DNA from: Blautia wexlerae DSM 19850
GTDB taxonomy: Bacteria; Bacillota; Clostridia; Lachnospirales; Lachnospiraceae
Direction of reading: 5' to 3'
Assembly: GCF_025148125.1 (NCBI RefSeq)
Contig: NZ_CP102267.1
Location: 1,560,501-1,624,500, forward strand
DNA: 64,000 nucleotides
Positions 51,899-60,424 of the stretch are shown in pieces. Positions within the stretch are counted from its first letter, which is position 1. Every line of letters starts with the position of its first letter. The position numbers and the translations under genes were made by a program. The notes under the pieces were generated by a model. It did not search any database, was not told the DNA's origin, and was given only the letters and a program-made list of their open reading frames with translations.

Positions 51899-54652
51899 AT
51901 GAGCGAAAAAATATTACTGATTGATGGACACAGTATTCTGAACAGAGCTTTTTATGGTCTGCCGGATCTTACAAATTCAGAAGGAAAACACACAGGGGCA
52001 GTATATGGTTTCCTGAATATCCTTCTTCGGACGATCGAGGAAGAGAAGCCTCAGTATCTGACAGTGGCATTTGACCTGAAGGCACCGACTTTCCGCCATA
52101 AGATGTTTGAAGCATACAAGGGAACACGTAAACCCATGCCTGAAGAACTGAGAGAGCAGGTACCGCTGATTAAAGAAATGCTTACTGCAATGGGTGTGAA
52201 TGTTGTGACAAAAGAAGGCTACGAAGCGGATGATATTCTGGGAACTCTGGCCAGGAAAAGCGAAGCGGCAGGAATGGATGCGACAATCCTTTCCGGTGAC
52301 AGAGATCTGCTTCAGCTTGCGACAGATAAGGTTATGATCCGTTTGCCAAAGACTGTAAGGGGCAAGACCACCATAGAGGATTATCATGCACAGCAGGTGA
52401 TCGAGAAATATCAAGTGACACCTCCTCAGATCATTGAGTTAAAGGCTCTGATGGGTGACAGTGCTGACAATATTCCGGGAATCCCGGGAGTAGGTGAGAA
52501 GACTGCCACAAAGATTATTGTGGAGTATGGAAGTATTGAGAATGCTCATGAACATCTGGAAGAGCTGAAGCCAAACAGAGCCAGGGAATCAATGAGAGAA
52601 CATTATGATATGGCGCAGATGAGCAAGGCTCTGGCTACGATTTGTACGGACAGTCCCATAGAGTTTTCGTATGAAAAGGCAAAACTGGGAAATCTTTATA
52701 CAAAAGAAGCTTTCCTTCTCTGCAGACAGCTGGAATTTAAGAATCTGCTTAACCGTTTTGACTCTGCGGCAGTACAGGAAGATACGCTGGAACAGGAGTT
52801 TTTCACATGTGCAGACCTGGCAGGCTGTGAAGCGCTGTTTGCGAAAGCGGAAGCAGGAAAGACAGCGGGTGTTTCTCTGGTTACAGAGAATGGCAGGGTA
52901 TTTGGTGCAGGACTTGCGCTGAATGAAGAGGAAATTTATTATATTCCTGTAGAAGGGATGATCACAGAAGGTTATCTCTGCGGAAAATTGGAAGGGCTCC
53001 TTCATAAAGTATCTGAATCCAACACAGAGAATATTATGAAATCTAATACAGATGATGTGAAGAAGGATCCGGAAAATGAGATATCTGATGTCAATACAGA
53101 CGGTACTCTGAAATATGATAAAAAATGTGTATGTGCATTGGATGTAAAGGCATTACTCAAGCATATAAAATCTGATGATCCGATGGCTGTATTTGATGCA
53201 GGTGTGGCTGCATATCTGCTGAATCCTCTGAAATCCTCCTATACTTACGATGATATGGCAAAGGAATATCTGAATGGTCGTATCCTGCCTGCAAGAGAGG
53301 AACTTCTTGGAAAGAAAACAGTGGAAAAAGCATGGGAGGAGAGTGCAGAGGGGCTTGCAGCATGGGCCTGCTACATGGCCTATACAGCACTTGCCTGCCG
53401 GAAACCCATGTGTGAAGCACTGCGTGATACAGGTATGTGGAATGTATATACACAGATTGAGCTTCCGCTGATCTTTACTCTTGATTCCATGGAAAAATGG
53501 GGAATCAGCGTGAAGAGTGAAGAACTGAAAAGCTACGGTGAGAAACTAAGTGTACGTATTGGAGAACTGGAGAAGCAGATCTGGCAGCAGGCAGGGGAAG
53601 AGTTTAATATCAATTCTCCGAAACAGATGGGAGTGATCCTGTTTGAAAAGCTTGGCCTTAAGGGTGGAAAGAAAACAAAGACAGGTTATTCCACAGCGGC
53701 AGATATTCTGGAAAAGCTTGCACCGGAGTATCCCATTGTAAAGGATATTCTGGAGTACCGTCAGCTTGCGAAACTGAAATCTACTTATGCAGACGGGCTT
53801 GTTGGTGAGATCGCAGAGGACGGCAGGATTCATTCTACCTTTAACCAGACAATTACAGCAACAGGAAGGATCAGCAGCACAGAGCCGAATCTTCAGAATA
53901 TCCCTGTAAGAATGGAGCTTGGAAGACTGATCCGTAAGGTATTTGTTCCGGAAGAGGGATATGTATTTCTGGATGCGGACTATTCCCAGATCGAGCTTCG
54001 CGTTCTGGCGCATATGTCAGGGGATGAGAAACTGATCCAGGCATATAAAGAAGCCCAGGATATCCACAGACATACAGCATCAGAGGTATTCCATGTGCCC
54101 TTTAATGAGGTGACAGATCTGCAGAGGAGAAATGCCAAGGCAGTAAATTTTGGAATCGTTTATGGGATCAGTTCCTTTGGGCTCAGCCAGGATTTAAGTA
54201 TCACACGAAAAGAAGCAGCAGAATATATTGAAAGATATTTTGAAACTTATCCAAAGATCAAAGGATTTCTTGACGGACTGGTGGAAGAGGGAAAAGAAAA
54301 AGGATATGTGACTACCATGTTTGGCAGACGCAGGCCGATCCCGGAACTGAAATCCGGTAATTTTATGCAGAGGTCTTTTGGGGAGCGAGTAGCCATGAAC
54401 TCTCCAATACAGGGAACTGCAGCGGATATCATTAAAATTGCAATGAACCGTGTGTACAGACGATTAAAGGATGAGAATCTTAAATCCCGTCTTGTACTTC
54501 AGGTACACGATGAACTTCTGATAGAGACCTGTAAAGAGGAAATCCCGCAGGTTTCTGCTATTCTTGAAGAAGAGATGAAAGGTGCCGCAAAGCTTTCCGT
54601 AGAACTGGAAGTCGATATGCATCAGGGTAATAACTGGTATGAGGCGAAGTGA
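51899..54652 (+). CDS. polA: DNA polymerase I
   Basis: 917 residues. Residues 1 to about 290 are the 5'-nuclease (LLIDGHSILNRAFYG, EADDILGTLA, SGDRDLLQLA, GDSADNIPGIPGVGEKTA). Residues about 310-540 replace the proofreading exonuclease and lack its acidic catalytic residues, as in other Gram-positive Pol I. Residues about 545-917 are the polymerase (LDADYSQIELRVLAH, RRNAKAVNFGIVYG, VHDELLIE). An Asn/Asp-rich linker near residue 380 is unusual. The ATG at 51899 follows GGAGG. coaE overlaps its stop. Confidence 0.97.
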   Translation: MSEKILLIDGHSILNRAFYGLPDLTNSEGKHTGAVYGFLNILLRTIEEEKPQYLTVAFDLKAPTFRHKMFEAYKGTRKPMPEELREQVPLIKEMLTAMGVNVVTKEGYEADDILGTLARKSEAAGMDATILSGDRDLLQLATDKVMIRLPKTVRGKTTIEDYHAQQVIEKYQVTPPQIIELKALMGDSADNIPGIPGVGEKTATKIIVEYGSIENAHEHLEELKPNRARESMREHYDMAQMSKALATICTDSPIEFSYEKAKLGNLYTKEAFLLCRQLEFKNLLNRFDSAAVQEDTLEQEFFTCADLAGCEALFAKAEAGKTAGVSLVTENGRVFGAGLALNEEEIYYIPVEGMITEGYLCGKLEGLLHKVSESNTENIMKSNTDDVKKDPENEISDVNTDGTLKYDKKCVCALDVKALLKHIKSDDPMAVFDAGVAAYLLNPLKSSYTYDDMAKEYLNGRILPAREELLGKKTVEKAWEESAEGLAAWACYMAYTALACRKPMCEALRDTGMWNVYTQIELPLIFTLDSMEKWGISVKSEELKSYGEKLSVRIGELEKQIWQQAGEEFNINSPKQMGVILFEKLGLKGGKKTKTGYSTAADILEKLAPEYPIVKDILEYRQLAKLKSTYADGLVGEIAEDGRIHSTFNQTITATGRISSTEPNLQNIPVRMELGRLIRKVFVPEEGYVFLDADYSQIELRVLAHMSGDEKLIQAYKEAQDIHRHTASEVFHVPFNEVTDLQRRNAKAVNFGIVYGISSFGLSQDLSITRKEAAEYIERYFETYPKIKGFLDGLVEEGKEKGYVTTMFGRRRPIPELKSGNFMQRSFGERVAMNSPIQGTAADIIKIAMNRVYRRLKDENLKSRLVLQVHDELLIETCKEEIPQVSAILEEEMKGAAKLSVELEVDMHQGNNWYEAK

Positions 54653-55254
54653 TGATGATAACAATAGGAATTACCGGCGGAGTGGGTGCCGGAAAAAGTA
54701 CAGTGCTTGATTTTCTTGAAGAAAAGTATCAGGCATATGTGATGAAAGCAGATGAGATCGGGCATCTGGTGATGGAGCCGGGGCAGTCCTGTTATGAACC
54801 GGTGATTGCACTATTTGGAAGACAAATCATAAAAAATGATAAAACTATTGACCGCAGACAGGTTTCGGATGTAGTATTTTCACATCCAGAGCTTCTGGAG
54901 AAATTAAACCAGATCATCCATCCGGCTGTGAAACAGTACATCAGAGAGCAGTTAGCTGTAAAGAAACAGCAGGGACAGAAGATATGTGTGGTGGAAGCTG
55001 CACTCCTTCTGGAAGATCATTATCAGGAGTTTTGCGATACGATATGGTATATTCATACGGATGAAGAGATCCGTATCAGGAGACTGATGGAGAACCGCGG
55101 TTATACAAGAGAGAAATCAGTCAGTATCATTGCCAGTCAGGCACCGGAGACTTTTTTTCGGGAAAATGCAGACTATGTTGTGGTAAATAACGGAGATTTT
55201 GCACAGACCAGACGGCAGATTGAGGAAGGAATCAGAAAATATGAGACTTTGTAG
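54652..55254 (+). CDS. coaE: Dephospho-CoA kinase CoaE
   Basis: Last step of coenzyme A synthesis. Walker A GGVGAGKST at residues about 8-16, then the lid region RRQVSDVVF and NQIIHPAVKQ. 200 residues. GTG 54649, ATG 54652 and ATG 54655 are candidate starts; GAGG (54641-54644) suits 54652, which overlaps the polA stop by one base. polA-coaE is a common gene order in Firmicutes. The 3' end overlaps the next gene by 14 bases. Confidence 0.95.
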   Translation: MMITIGITGGVGAGKSTVLDFLEEKYQAYVMKADEIGHLVMEPGQSCYEPVIALFGRQIIKNDKTIDRRQVSDVVFSHPELLEKLNQIIHPAVKQYIREQLAVKKQQGQKICVVEAALLLEDHYQEFCDTIWYIHTDEEIRIRRLMENRGYTREKSVSIIASQAPETFFRENADYVVVNNGDFAQTRRQIEEGIRKYETL

Positions 55255-56035
55255 CATTGCCAGCGGAAGCAGCGGAAACTGTATTTATGTGGGCTCAGAT
55301 AATACCCATCTTCTGGTGGATGTAGGCATCAGCGGAAAAAGGGTAGAACAGGGATTGAATTCTCTGGAATTGACAGGAAAAGATATTGATGGTATCTTGA
55401 TTACACATGAACATTCGGATCATATCAAAGGTCTGGGCGTGATCGCAAGGAAACATCAGATACCGGTTTATGCGACAGAAGGAACTGTGGAAGCTTTATC
55501 TCACATGAATCTTGGAAAAATGCCGGAAGGGATTTTTCGTGAGATACACGAAGATGAGCCTTTTGAGATTAATGATCTGACAGTGAATCCTTTTACGATC
55601 CCTCATGATGCTGCACAGCCCGTAGGATACCGGGTAGAGTGTGGAGAGCATTCTGTGGGGATTGCTACAGACCTTGGAAAATATAATGAGTACATAGTCG
55701 GTAATCTGCAGAATCTGGATGCGCTTCTTCTGGAAGCAAATCATGACATCCGTATGCTGCAGGTTGGAAAATATCCCTATTATCTGAAACAGAGAATCCT
55801 TGGAGACAGGGGACATCTTTCCAATGAGAATGCAGGCAGGCTTTTATGCAGGCTGCTACATGACAATATGAAAGGGATTTTCCTTGGACATCTGAGCAGG
55901 GAAAATAACTATGAGGAACTGGCGTATGAAACCGTCTGTTCAGAAGTAACCTTAGGTGACAACCCTTATAAGTCGCGTGATTTCAGAATTCAGGTGGCAC
56001 AGAGGGATTGCATATCAGAAGTAATTACAGTGTAG
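55241..56035 (+). CDS. walJ: Metallo-beta-lactamase fold hydrolase, WalJ/YycJ type
   Basis: 264 residues. MRLCSIASGSSGNCIYVG and THEHSDHIKG (metal site) are the signature of YycJ/WalJ, a family with 5'-3' DNA exonuclease activity reported for some members and linked to the WalRK locus in bacilli. Here it follows coaE with overlap, not walRK. Metal ligands continue with FLGHLSRENN. Function beyond the fold is by family only. Confidence 0.9.
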   Translation: MRLCSIASGSSGNCIYVGSDNTHLLVDVGISGKRVEQGLNSLELTGKDIDGILITHEHSDHIKGLGVIARKHQIPVYATEGTVEALSHMNLGKMPEGIFREIHEDEPFEINDLTVNPFTIPHDAAQPVGYRVECGEHSVGIATDLGKYNEYIVGNLQNLDALLLEANHDIRMLQVGKYPYYLKQRILGDRGHLSNENAGRLLCRLLHDNMKGIFLGHLSRENNYEELAYETVCSEVTLGDNPYKSRDFRIQVAQRDCISEVITV

Positions 56036-56051
56036 AAAGGACAAAGAACTT

Positions 56052-56324
56052 ATGAAAAAGACAATCATCACAGTAGTAGGAAACGATACCGTAGGAATTA
56101 TTGCAAAGGTTTGTACTTATCTTGCAGACAATAATGTAAACATTCTTGATATCTCCCAGACCATCGTACAGGGATATTTCAACATGATGATGGTAACAGA
56201 TGCCAGCAAATGTGAGAAAGACAACGGAGTTCTTGCCAAAGAACTGGAAGCCCTTGGAGATAAGATCGGTGTAGTAATCCGCTGCCAGCATGAAGATATC
56301 TTCAATGTAATGCACAGAATCTGA
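56052..56324 (+). CDS. ACT-domain protein, UPF0237 family
   Basis: 90-residue single ACT domain (VVGNDTVGIIAKVCTYLADNNVNILDISQT), a ligand-binding fold often used to sense amino acids. It stands 89 bases before the UPF0210 gene; the two are neighbours in many Firmicutes and Archaea, which suggests joint function, perhaps as sensor and effector. Ribosome site AAAGGAC before the ATG. Confidence 0.92.
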   Translation: MKKTIITVVGNDTVGIIAKVCTYLADNNVNILDISQTIVQGYFNMMMVTDASKCEKDNGVLAKELEALGDKIGVVIRCQHEDIFNVMHRI

Positions 56325-56413
56325 GAAAATCTAAGCAGGTAAGCCACTGAGGGACTTTCCTGTATCAGATTGCCTGAAAAATGCTGAGAGAACATACAAG
56401 GGAGAAAAACAAA

Positions 56414-57778
56414 ATGATCAATATTTTTGAAGTAAATGAAACGAATAAAATGATCGAGCAGGAGAATCTGGATGTGCGTACCATTACTATGGGTATCAGC
56501 CTTCTGGACTGTATTGACAGTGATCTTGCTGTTTTAAATGAGAAAATCTATAAAAAGATCACAACCTGTGCAAAGGATCTGGTATCTACAGGTGAGGCTA
56601 TTTCCGGTGAATATGGAATTCCGATCGTAAATAAAAGAATTTCCGTAACTCCGATCGCATTGATTGGCGGAGCTGCATGTAAGACAAAGGAAGATTTTGT
56701 AACTATTGCAGAAACTCTGGATAAGGCTGCCAAGGTGGTAGGCGTAAACTTTATCGGCGGTTATTCTGCACTGGTAAGCAAGGGAATGACTCTTGCTGAG
56801 AGACTTCTGATCGAATCTATCCCACAGGCTATGGCGAAGACAGAGCGTGTCTGCAGTTCTGTAAATGTTGGATCTACACGTACAGGTATCAATATGGATG
56901 CTGTTAAGCTGATGGGTGAGATCGTTCTGGAAACAGCGAAAGCTACCAAAGATCAGGATTCCCTGGGATGTGCGAAGCTGGTTGTATTCTGTAATGCACC
57001 GGATGATAACCCGTTTATGGCAGGCGCTTTCCATGGTGTGACAGAAGCAGACACTATCATTAACGTTGGTGTCAGCGGACCTGGCGTTGTTAAGACTGCG
57101 CTGGAACAGGTAAGAGGTAAGGATTTTGAAACTCTTTGTGAGATGATCAAGCGTACTGCCTTCAAGGTAACACGTGTTGGTCAGCTGGTAGCACAGGAGG
57201 CTTCCAGACGCCTTGGTGTTAAGTTTGGCATCGTGGATCTGTCTCTGGCTCCTACTCCTGCAATTGGTGACAGTGTTGCTGAGATCCTTGAGGAGATTGG
57301 TCTGGAGCATGCAGGTGCACCGGGCACAACAGCAGCGCTTGCTCTGTTAAATGACCAGGTTAAGAAGGGTGGAGTTATGGCTTCTACAGCAGTTGGTGGT
57401 TTGAGTGGTGCATTTATTCCGGTCAGCGAGGATCAGGGTATGATCGATGCGGTGAATGCAGGGGCACTGACTCTTGAGAAGCTGGAAGCTATGACTTGTG
57501 TATGTTCTGTAGGTCTTGATATGATTGCAATTCCCGGAGATACGAAGGCTTCTACGATTGCGGGTATTATTGCGGATGAGTCTGCAATTGGTATGGTGAA
57601 CCAGAAGACTACGGCGGTTCGTCTGATCCCGGTAATTGGTAAGGGGGTTGGCGAAGTGGTTGAGTTCGGTGGACTGCTTGGTTATGCACCGATCATGCCG
57701 GTGAACCAGTTCTCCTGTGATGCGTTTGTGCAGCGTGGCGGAAGGATTCCGGCACCGATCCATAGCTTTAAAAACTGA
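56414..57778 (+). CDS. UPF0210 / PFL-like family protein
   Basis: 454 residues, typical for DUF711/UPF0210. Conserved parts: [57 protein letters not shown] by pieces, [31 protein letters not shown]. The structure of a streptococcal member has a glycyl-radical-enzyme-like barrel, but no glycyl-radical motif is visible here and no activity is known. The ATG at 56414 follows AAGGGAG. It is followed by a strong terminator and then the first long hairpin element. Confidence 0.92.
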   Translation: MINIFEVNETNKMIEQENLDVRTITMGISLLDCIDSDLAVLNEKIYKKITTCAKDLVSTGEAISGEYGIPIVNKRISVTPIALIGGAACKTKEDFVTIAETLDKAAKVVGVNFIGGYSALVSKGMTLAERLLIESIPQAMAKTERVCSSVNVGSTRTGINMDAVKLMGEIVLETAKATKDQDSLGCAKLVVFCNAPDDNPFMAGAFHGVTEADTIINVGVSGPGVVKTALEQVRGKDFETLCEMIKRTAFKVTRVGQLVAQEASRRLGVKFGIVDLSLAPTPAIGDSVAEILEEIGLEHAGAPGTTAALALLNDQVKKGGVMASTAVGGLSGAFIPVSEDQGMIDAVNAGALTLEKLEAMTCVCSVGLDMIAIPGDTKASTIAGIIADESAIGMVNQKTTAVRLIPVIGKGVGEVVEFGGLLGYAPIMPVNQFSCDAFVQRGGRIPAPIHSFKN

Positions 57779-57786
57779 TAAAAAAG

Positions 57787-57825
57787 GCCAGAAACTTCGG
57801 AAAAGGGGAGTTTCTGGCTCTTTTT
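57787..57825 (+). terminator. Terminator after the UPF0210 gene
   Basis: GCCAGAAACT (57787-57796) / AGTTTCTGGC (57809-57818) then TCTTTTTA. Confidence 0.88.
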
Positions 57826-57840
57826 ATGTTCAAGAGGGAC

Positions 57841-58044
57841 GCGGAGCGGAAAATATTTTGTCTGGGGTGCGGTTTCGGAGCCTAAGATATTCTAAGTTTC
57901 CATAAATCTGCTAAAAGCATGAGCCGTCTTGTCAAACTCGCTCCGTTGCAAACTTCGCTCAGACAGTGATGCAGCCAGCTCATAACGCAGATTTCTGAAA
58001 ACTAAGCTGCAAATGCACCCCAGACAAAATATTTTCCGCTCCGC
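57841..58044 (+). repeat. Long hairpin element 1 (204 bp)
   Basis: Positions 57841-57870 and 58015-58044 are a perfect 30-bp inverted repeat. Inside, a weaker inverted repeat continues (CTAAGTTT, AAATCTGC, ATGAGC with their complements), and the centre holds TCAAACTCG (57932-57940) and CTTCGCTCAGACAGTGA (57953-57969). Blocks GTTTCGGAGCC and ATTCTAAG are on the left arm. The centre, these blocks and the outer borders (AGGGACGCG before, CGCTG after) recur in the element at 59646-59847, but the outer arms do not. Confidence 0.9.
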
Positions 58045-58069
58045 TGGTATCTGGTTTTAACTATAGCAA

Positions 58070-59161
58070 TTAAAGAGATTCCAGAATATTGAGGAGTCGG
58101 GTGTTGTCTTCGGGGTGCATGATGCAGAAGCGGATGTATTCGCCGTCCAGGCATTCGAAGGAGGAGCAGTCACGGATCATGAGACCCTGACGGATGCAGG
58201 CGTCGAAGACGTCCCGGGAGGTCAGGCCGGGCTTCTGGATTTTCAGGAGGAGAAAGTTGGCGTAGGCCGGGTAGGTTTTGTAAGTGGGGATATTCTCCAG
58301 TGCTTTGAGCAGGCGGGTGCGTTCTGAGAGAATGAGGTCCCGGGTCTGGCGGATGTAGGTTTTATCCTGGAGCATCAGCTCGCCGGCCAGGGCTCCCAGA
58401 CTGTTGAGAGACCATGGTACCTGTTTTTCTTTCATTTTTTTGAGAAATTCCAGGTTCCCGGTGATTCCGTAGCCAAGACGCATACCTGGGGCTGCGTAGA
58501 ATTTTGATACGCCGCGCAGAATCATAAGGTTCGTGAATTCTCTGGTAAGGCTGACAGCAGTGATCTCATTGATATCCGGGGCAAATTCTACATAAGTTTC
58601 GTCGATCATCACGAAAATGTTCCGCTCATTGCAGAAGGAAACGATTCTGCGCAGGTCATTTATGTTAATTGCAGATGAGGTAGGATTATTTGGGTTGCAG
58701 AGGATGAGAAAATCGTATTTTCCATCCAGAGTCCGGCAAAAGTCATCTACATCGAGAACAAAGTTATCCTCTTCGCGCAGGTGGTAGTATTCCTGAGTGC
58801 TTCCGGAGAAGGAGAGTTCCCTGGAGTATTCTGAATAGGTCGGACCCAGGATAAGGGTATGCTTTGGATTTCGTTGCTGTATCAGCAGTGCGATCAGTTC
58901 GCTGGAACCATTTCCGGGAAGGATGAATTCAGCAGGAATATTACAATATTCTGAAATTGTGCTGCGAAGTGAAGTATAATTTCTGTCTGGATAAGAAGAC
59001 AGGATATCCAGCCGTCCTGCAAGCTGTTCCTTTACATGCTCAGAAAGCCCCAGCGGATTTACATTAGCCCCAAACTTCACAATTTCCTCAGACTTAAGCT
59101 GATAGACCTCACATATTTTCTCAATATCACTCCCATGAAAAACCATTTTTGCTGTTGACAT
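58070..59161 (-). CDS. CobD/HisC-like PLP aminotransferase
   Basis: Class I/II fold-type I PLP enzyme, 363 residues. FHGSD at the start and GANVNPLG are like Cob[11 protein letters not shown], the PLP lysine in GVSKFYAAPGMRLGYG and the end LMIRDCSSF are shared by CobD and HisC. It could be a second threonine-phosphate decarboxylase, a histidinol-phosphate aminotransferase, or another amino-acid decarboxylase. No his or cob genes adjoin it. GAGGGATATT lies before the ATG at 59161. The gene is bounded by hairpin element 1 behind it and a mobile repeat in front. Confidence 0.82.
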   Translation of the reverse strand: MSTAKMVFHGSDIEKICEVYQLKSEEIVKFGANVNPLGLSEHVKEQLAGRLDILSSYPDRNYTSLRSTISEYCNIPAEFILPGNGSSELIALLIQQRNPKHTLILGPTYSEYSRELSFSGSTQEYYHLREEDNFVLDVDDFCRTLDGKYDFLILCNPNNPTSSAININDLRRIVSFCNERNIFVMIDETYVEFAPDINEITAVSLTREFTNLMILRGVSKFYAAPGMRLGYGITGNLEFLKKMKEKQVPWSLNSLGALAGELMLQDKTYIRQTRDLILSERTRLLKALENIPTYKTYPAYANFLLLKIQKPGLTSRDVFDACIRQGLMIRDCSSFECLDGEYIRFCIMHPEDNTRLLNILESL

Positions 59162-59313
59162 ATAATATCCCTCATTTCTATATAATCTAATCTATATAAA
59201 CTTAAAATCACTACATAGCAGATCACAGATCTTTTCTGAACATTATTTTAACACTTATCATATCGTTCTGTAAACATCACTGTTTACATATTGCTATCCT
59301 GAAATATACAGGT

Positions 59314-59456
59314 GTTACTGTTCGCTCCGTTCACAGTAACTTAGCCAAAATTCATTCCAGATTGCCTGCGGCAATGGAATTTTGGCTTGTATGTCTCGGG
59401 ATTTTGGCATATTCATGCCAAAACACCTCGCGGGATAGTGGTGTGTGAACAGTAAC
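59314..59456 (+). repeat. 143-bp palindromic mobile repeat, full reference copy
   Basis: Ends GTTACTG and CAGTAAC; the left 27 bases form one hairpin, GCCAAAATTC...GAATTTTGGC (59344-59384) a second, and TTTTGGCATATTCATGCCAAAA (59403-59424 region) a third. Flanked by ATACAGGT (59306-59313) and ATATAGGT (59457-59464), a 7-of-8 target duplication. No open frame of note, so it must be moved by a protein encoded elsewhere. Confidence 0.93.
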
Positions 59457-59521
59457 ATATAGGTCCCAATATCATTTCAGCAGGCATTTAACAGAAGGCA
59501 AGTTCCCACCCACTGCTTATT

Positions 59522-59591
59522 GCTTTTCGCAACCACCGCAGGGGATTTACTTGATTCGATTAAATAAGTCTCCTGCGGTGGTGCAGAAAGC
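59522..59591. repeat. 23-bp imperfect inverted repeat
   Basis: GCTTTTCGCAACCACCGCAG (59522-59541) pairs with CTGCGGTGGTGCAGAAAGC (59573-59591) except for a few bases, with an AT-rich loop holding ATTTA/TAAAT. No T run. It lies between the mobile repeat and hairpin element 2. Confidence 0.7.
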
Positions 59592-59645
59592 AAGCAATTC
59601 GGCATGCTGTCGAAAATGGAATATATGTCAATTTGTCAGTACACA

Positions 59646-59847
59646 GCGAAGGAATGGGAAGGGATTTCGGGCGCATTTGAGGGTTCATAGTAATTCTTGG
59701 TATTTGGGAAGCTGCGTTATTCAAAAAAATCTCACTGTCTGAGCGAAGCGAGTTTGAGATTTTTTTGAATGTTTTTAGCAACTTCCCAAATGCCTTAGAA
59801 TTACATGGTTCCGAAACTAAGCCCGAAATCCCTTCCCATTCCTTCGC
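59646..59847 (-). repeat. Long hairpin element 2 (202 bp)
   Basis: Perfect 27-bp outer inverted repeat (59646-59672 / 59821-59847), then nested pairs GTAATTCT/AGAATTAC, ATTTGGGAAG/CTTCCCAAAT and ATTCAAAAAAATCTCA with its complement. The loop has TCACTGTCTGAGCGAAG directly joined to CGAGTTTGA (59732-59757). Read on the minus strand it lines up with element 1: border AGGGACGCG, GTTTCGGAACC, ATTCTAAG, core, CGCTG. Confidence 0.9.
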
Positions 59848-59892
59848 GTCCCTTTTGAAAAAATTAATGGAAAAAAATAAAAAATAAACCTC

Positions 59893-59921
59893 TTGACATA
59901 TCTGCATTAGCGTGGTAAAGT
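59893..59921 (+). promoter_or_regulatory. Promoter of the Trp T-box / transporter operon
   Basis: TTGACA (59893-59898), 17 bp, TAAAGT (59916-59921). Confidence 0.78.
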
Positions 59922-59929
59922 AAACACAT

Positions 59930-60207
59930 CAAAACCGATGAGAAAGAAGAGTAAACAACCAAGAATCATTCCAGAGAACGGCAATTGGTGGGAAGCCGTA
60001 TGAAACTGATTGTTGAATGGCCTTTCGAGGGCGGTCCGAAATCTTGATAAGCGTGAGAGTAGGCACCGACGGGAACCGAACCCGTTATAAATCAGGAGTG
60101 TATGTTTGTACATGAGAAAGTGGACAATTCGTCAATTTGAGTGGTACCGCGATAATAAGATTCTTATTACCGTCTCAAGCAACAGATAGCTTGTGGCGGA
60201 TTTTTTT
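59930..60207 (+). ncRNA. T-box riboswitch, tryptophan-specific
   Basis: Stem I begins near GATGAGAAAGAAGAGTAAAC (59937 on). The specifier loop shows GAA-TGG-CC, so the specifier codon is UGG (60018-60020), Trp. The T-box GAGTGGTACCGCG is at 60139-60151, and the terminator CCGTCTCAAGC / GCTTGTGGCGG plus seven T at 60170-60207. Uncharged tRNA-Trp should pair with both sites and prevent termination, turning on the genes behind when tryptophan is short. The leader continues 217 bases to trpX without further clear structure. Confidence 0.93.
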
Positions 60208-60424
60208 ATATATAAAGAGAATCTGTTATATGGCACCCCCTGTAATGCAGGAAAATCTGCTGATGGCAGGTGGGTATCACAGCAGTTGACACATCCGGGA
60301 AAAAGAGGAATCCGGGGAGTTCTTTCTCACAGACAGTGACAAGGGATTGGCAAACATCCCTGAGACTATGGCAGTTAAAAAACCATGAACTGCTAAATAA
60401 GATGTAGAGAGAGGAAAAAAGACT
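60208..60424 (+). other. Leader between T-box terminator and trpX
   Basis: 217 bases with small possible hairpins (for example CTGCTG with CAGCAG, GCAGTT with AACTGC near 60370-60390) but no gene or second riboswitch that I can identify. Confidence 0.4.

Noticed and set aside
56534..57310. 258-codon frame antisense to the UPF0210 gene
   Set aside because: Shadow frame without start signal or domain.
57717..57905. 62-codon frame after the UPF0210 gene
   Set aside because: Starts in another frame of that gene and continues through the terminator and hairpin element 1.
59551..59742. 63-codon frame upstream of the T-box
   Set aside because: Lies across two hairpin sequences; no ribosome site.
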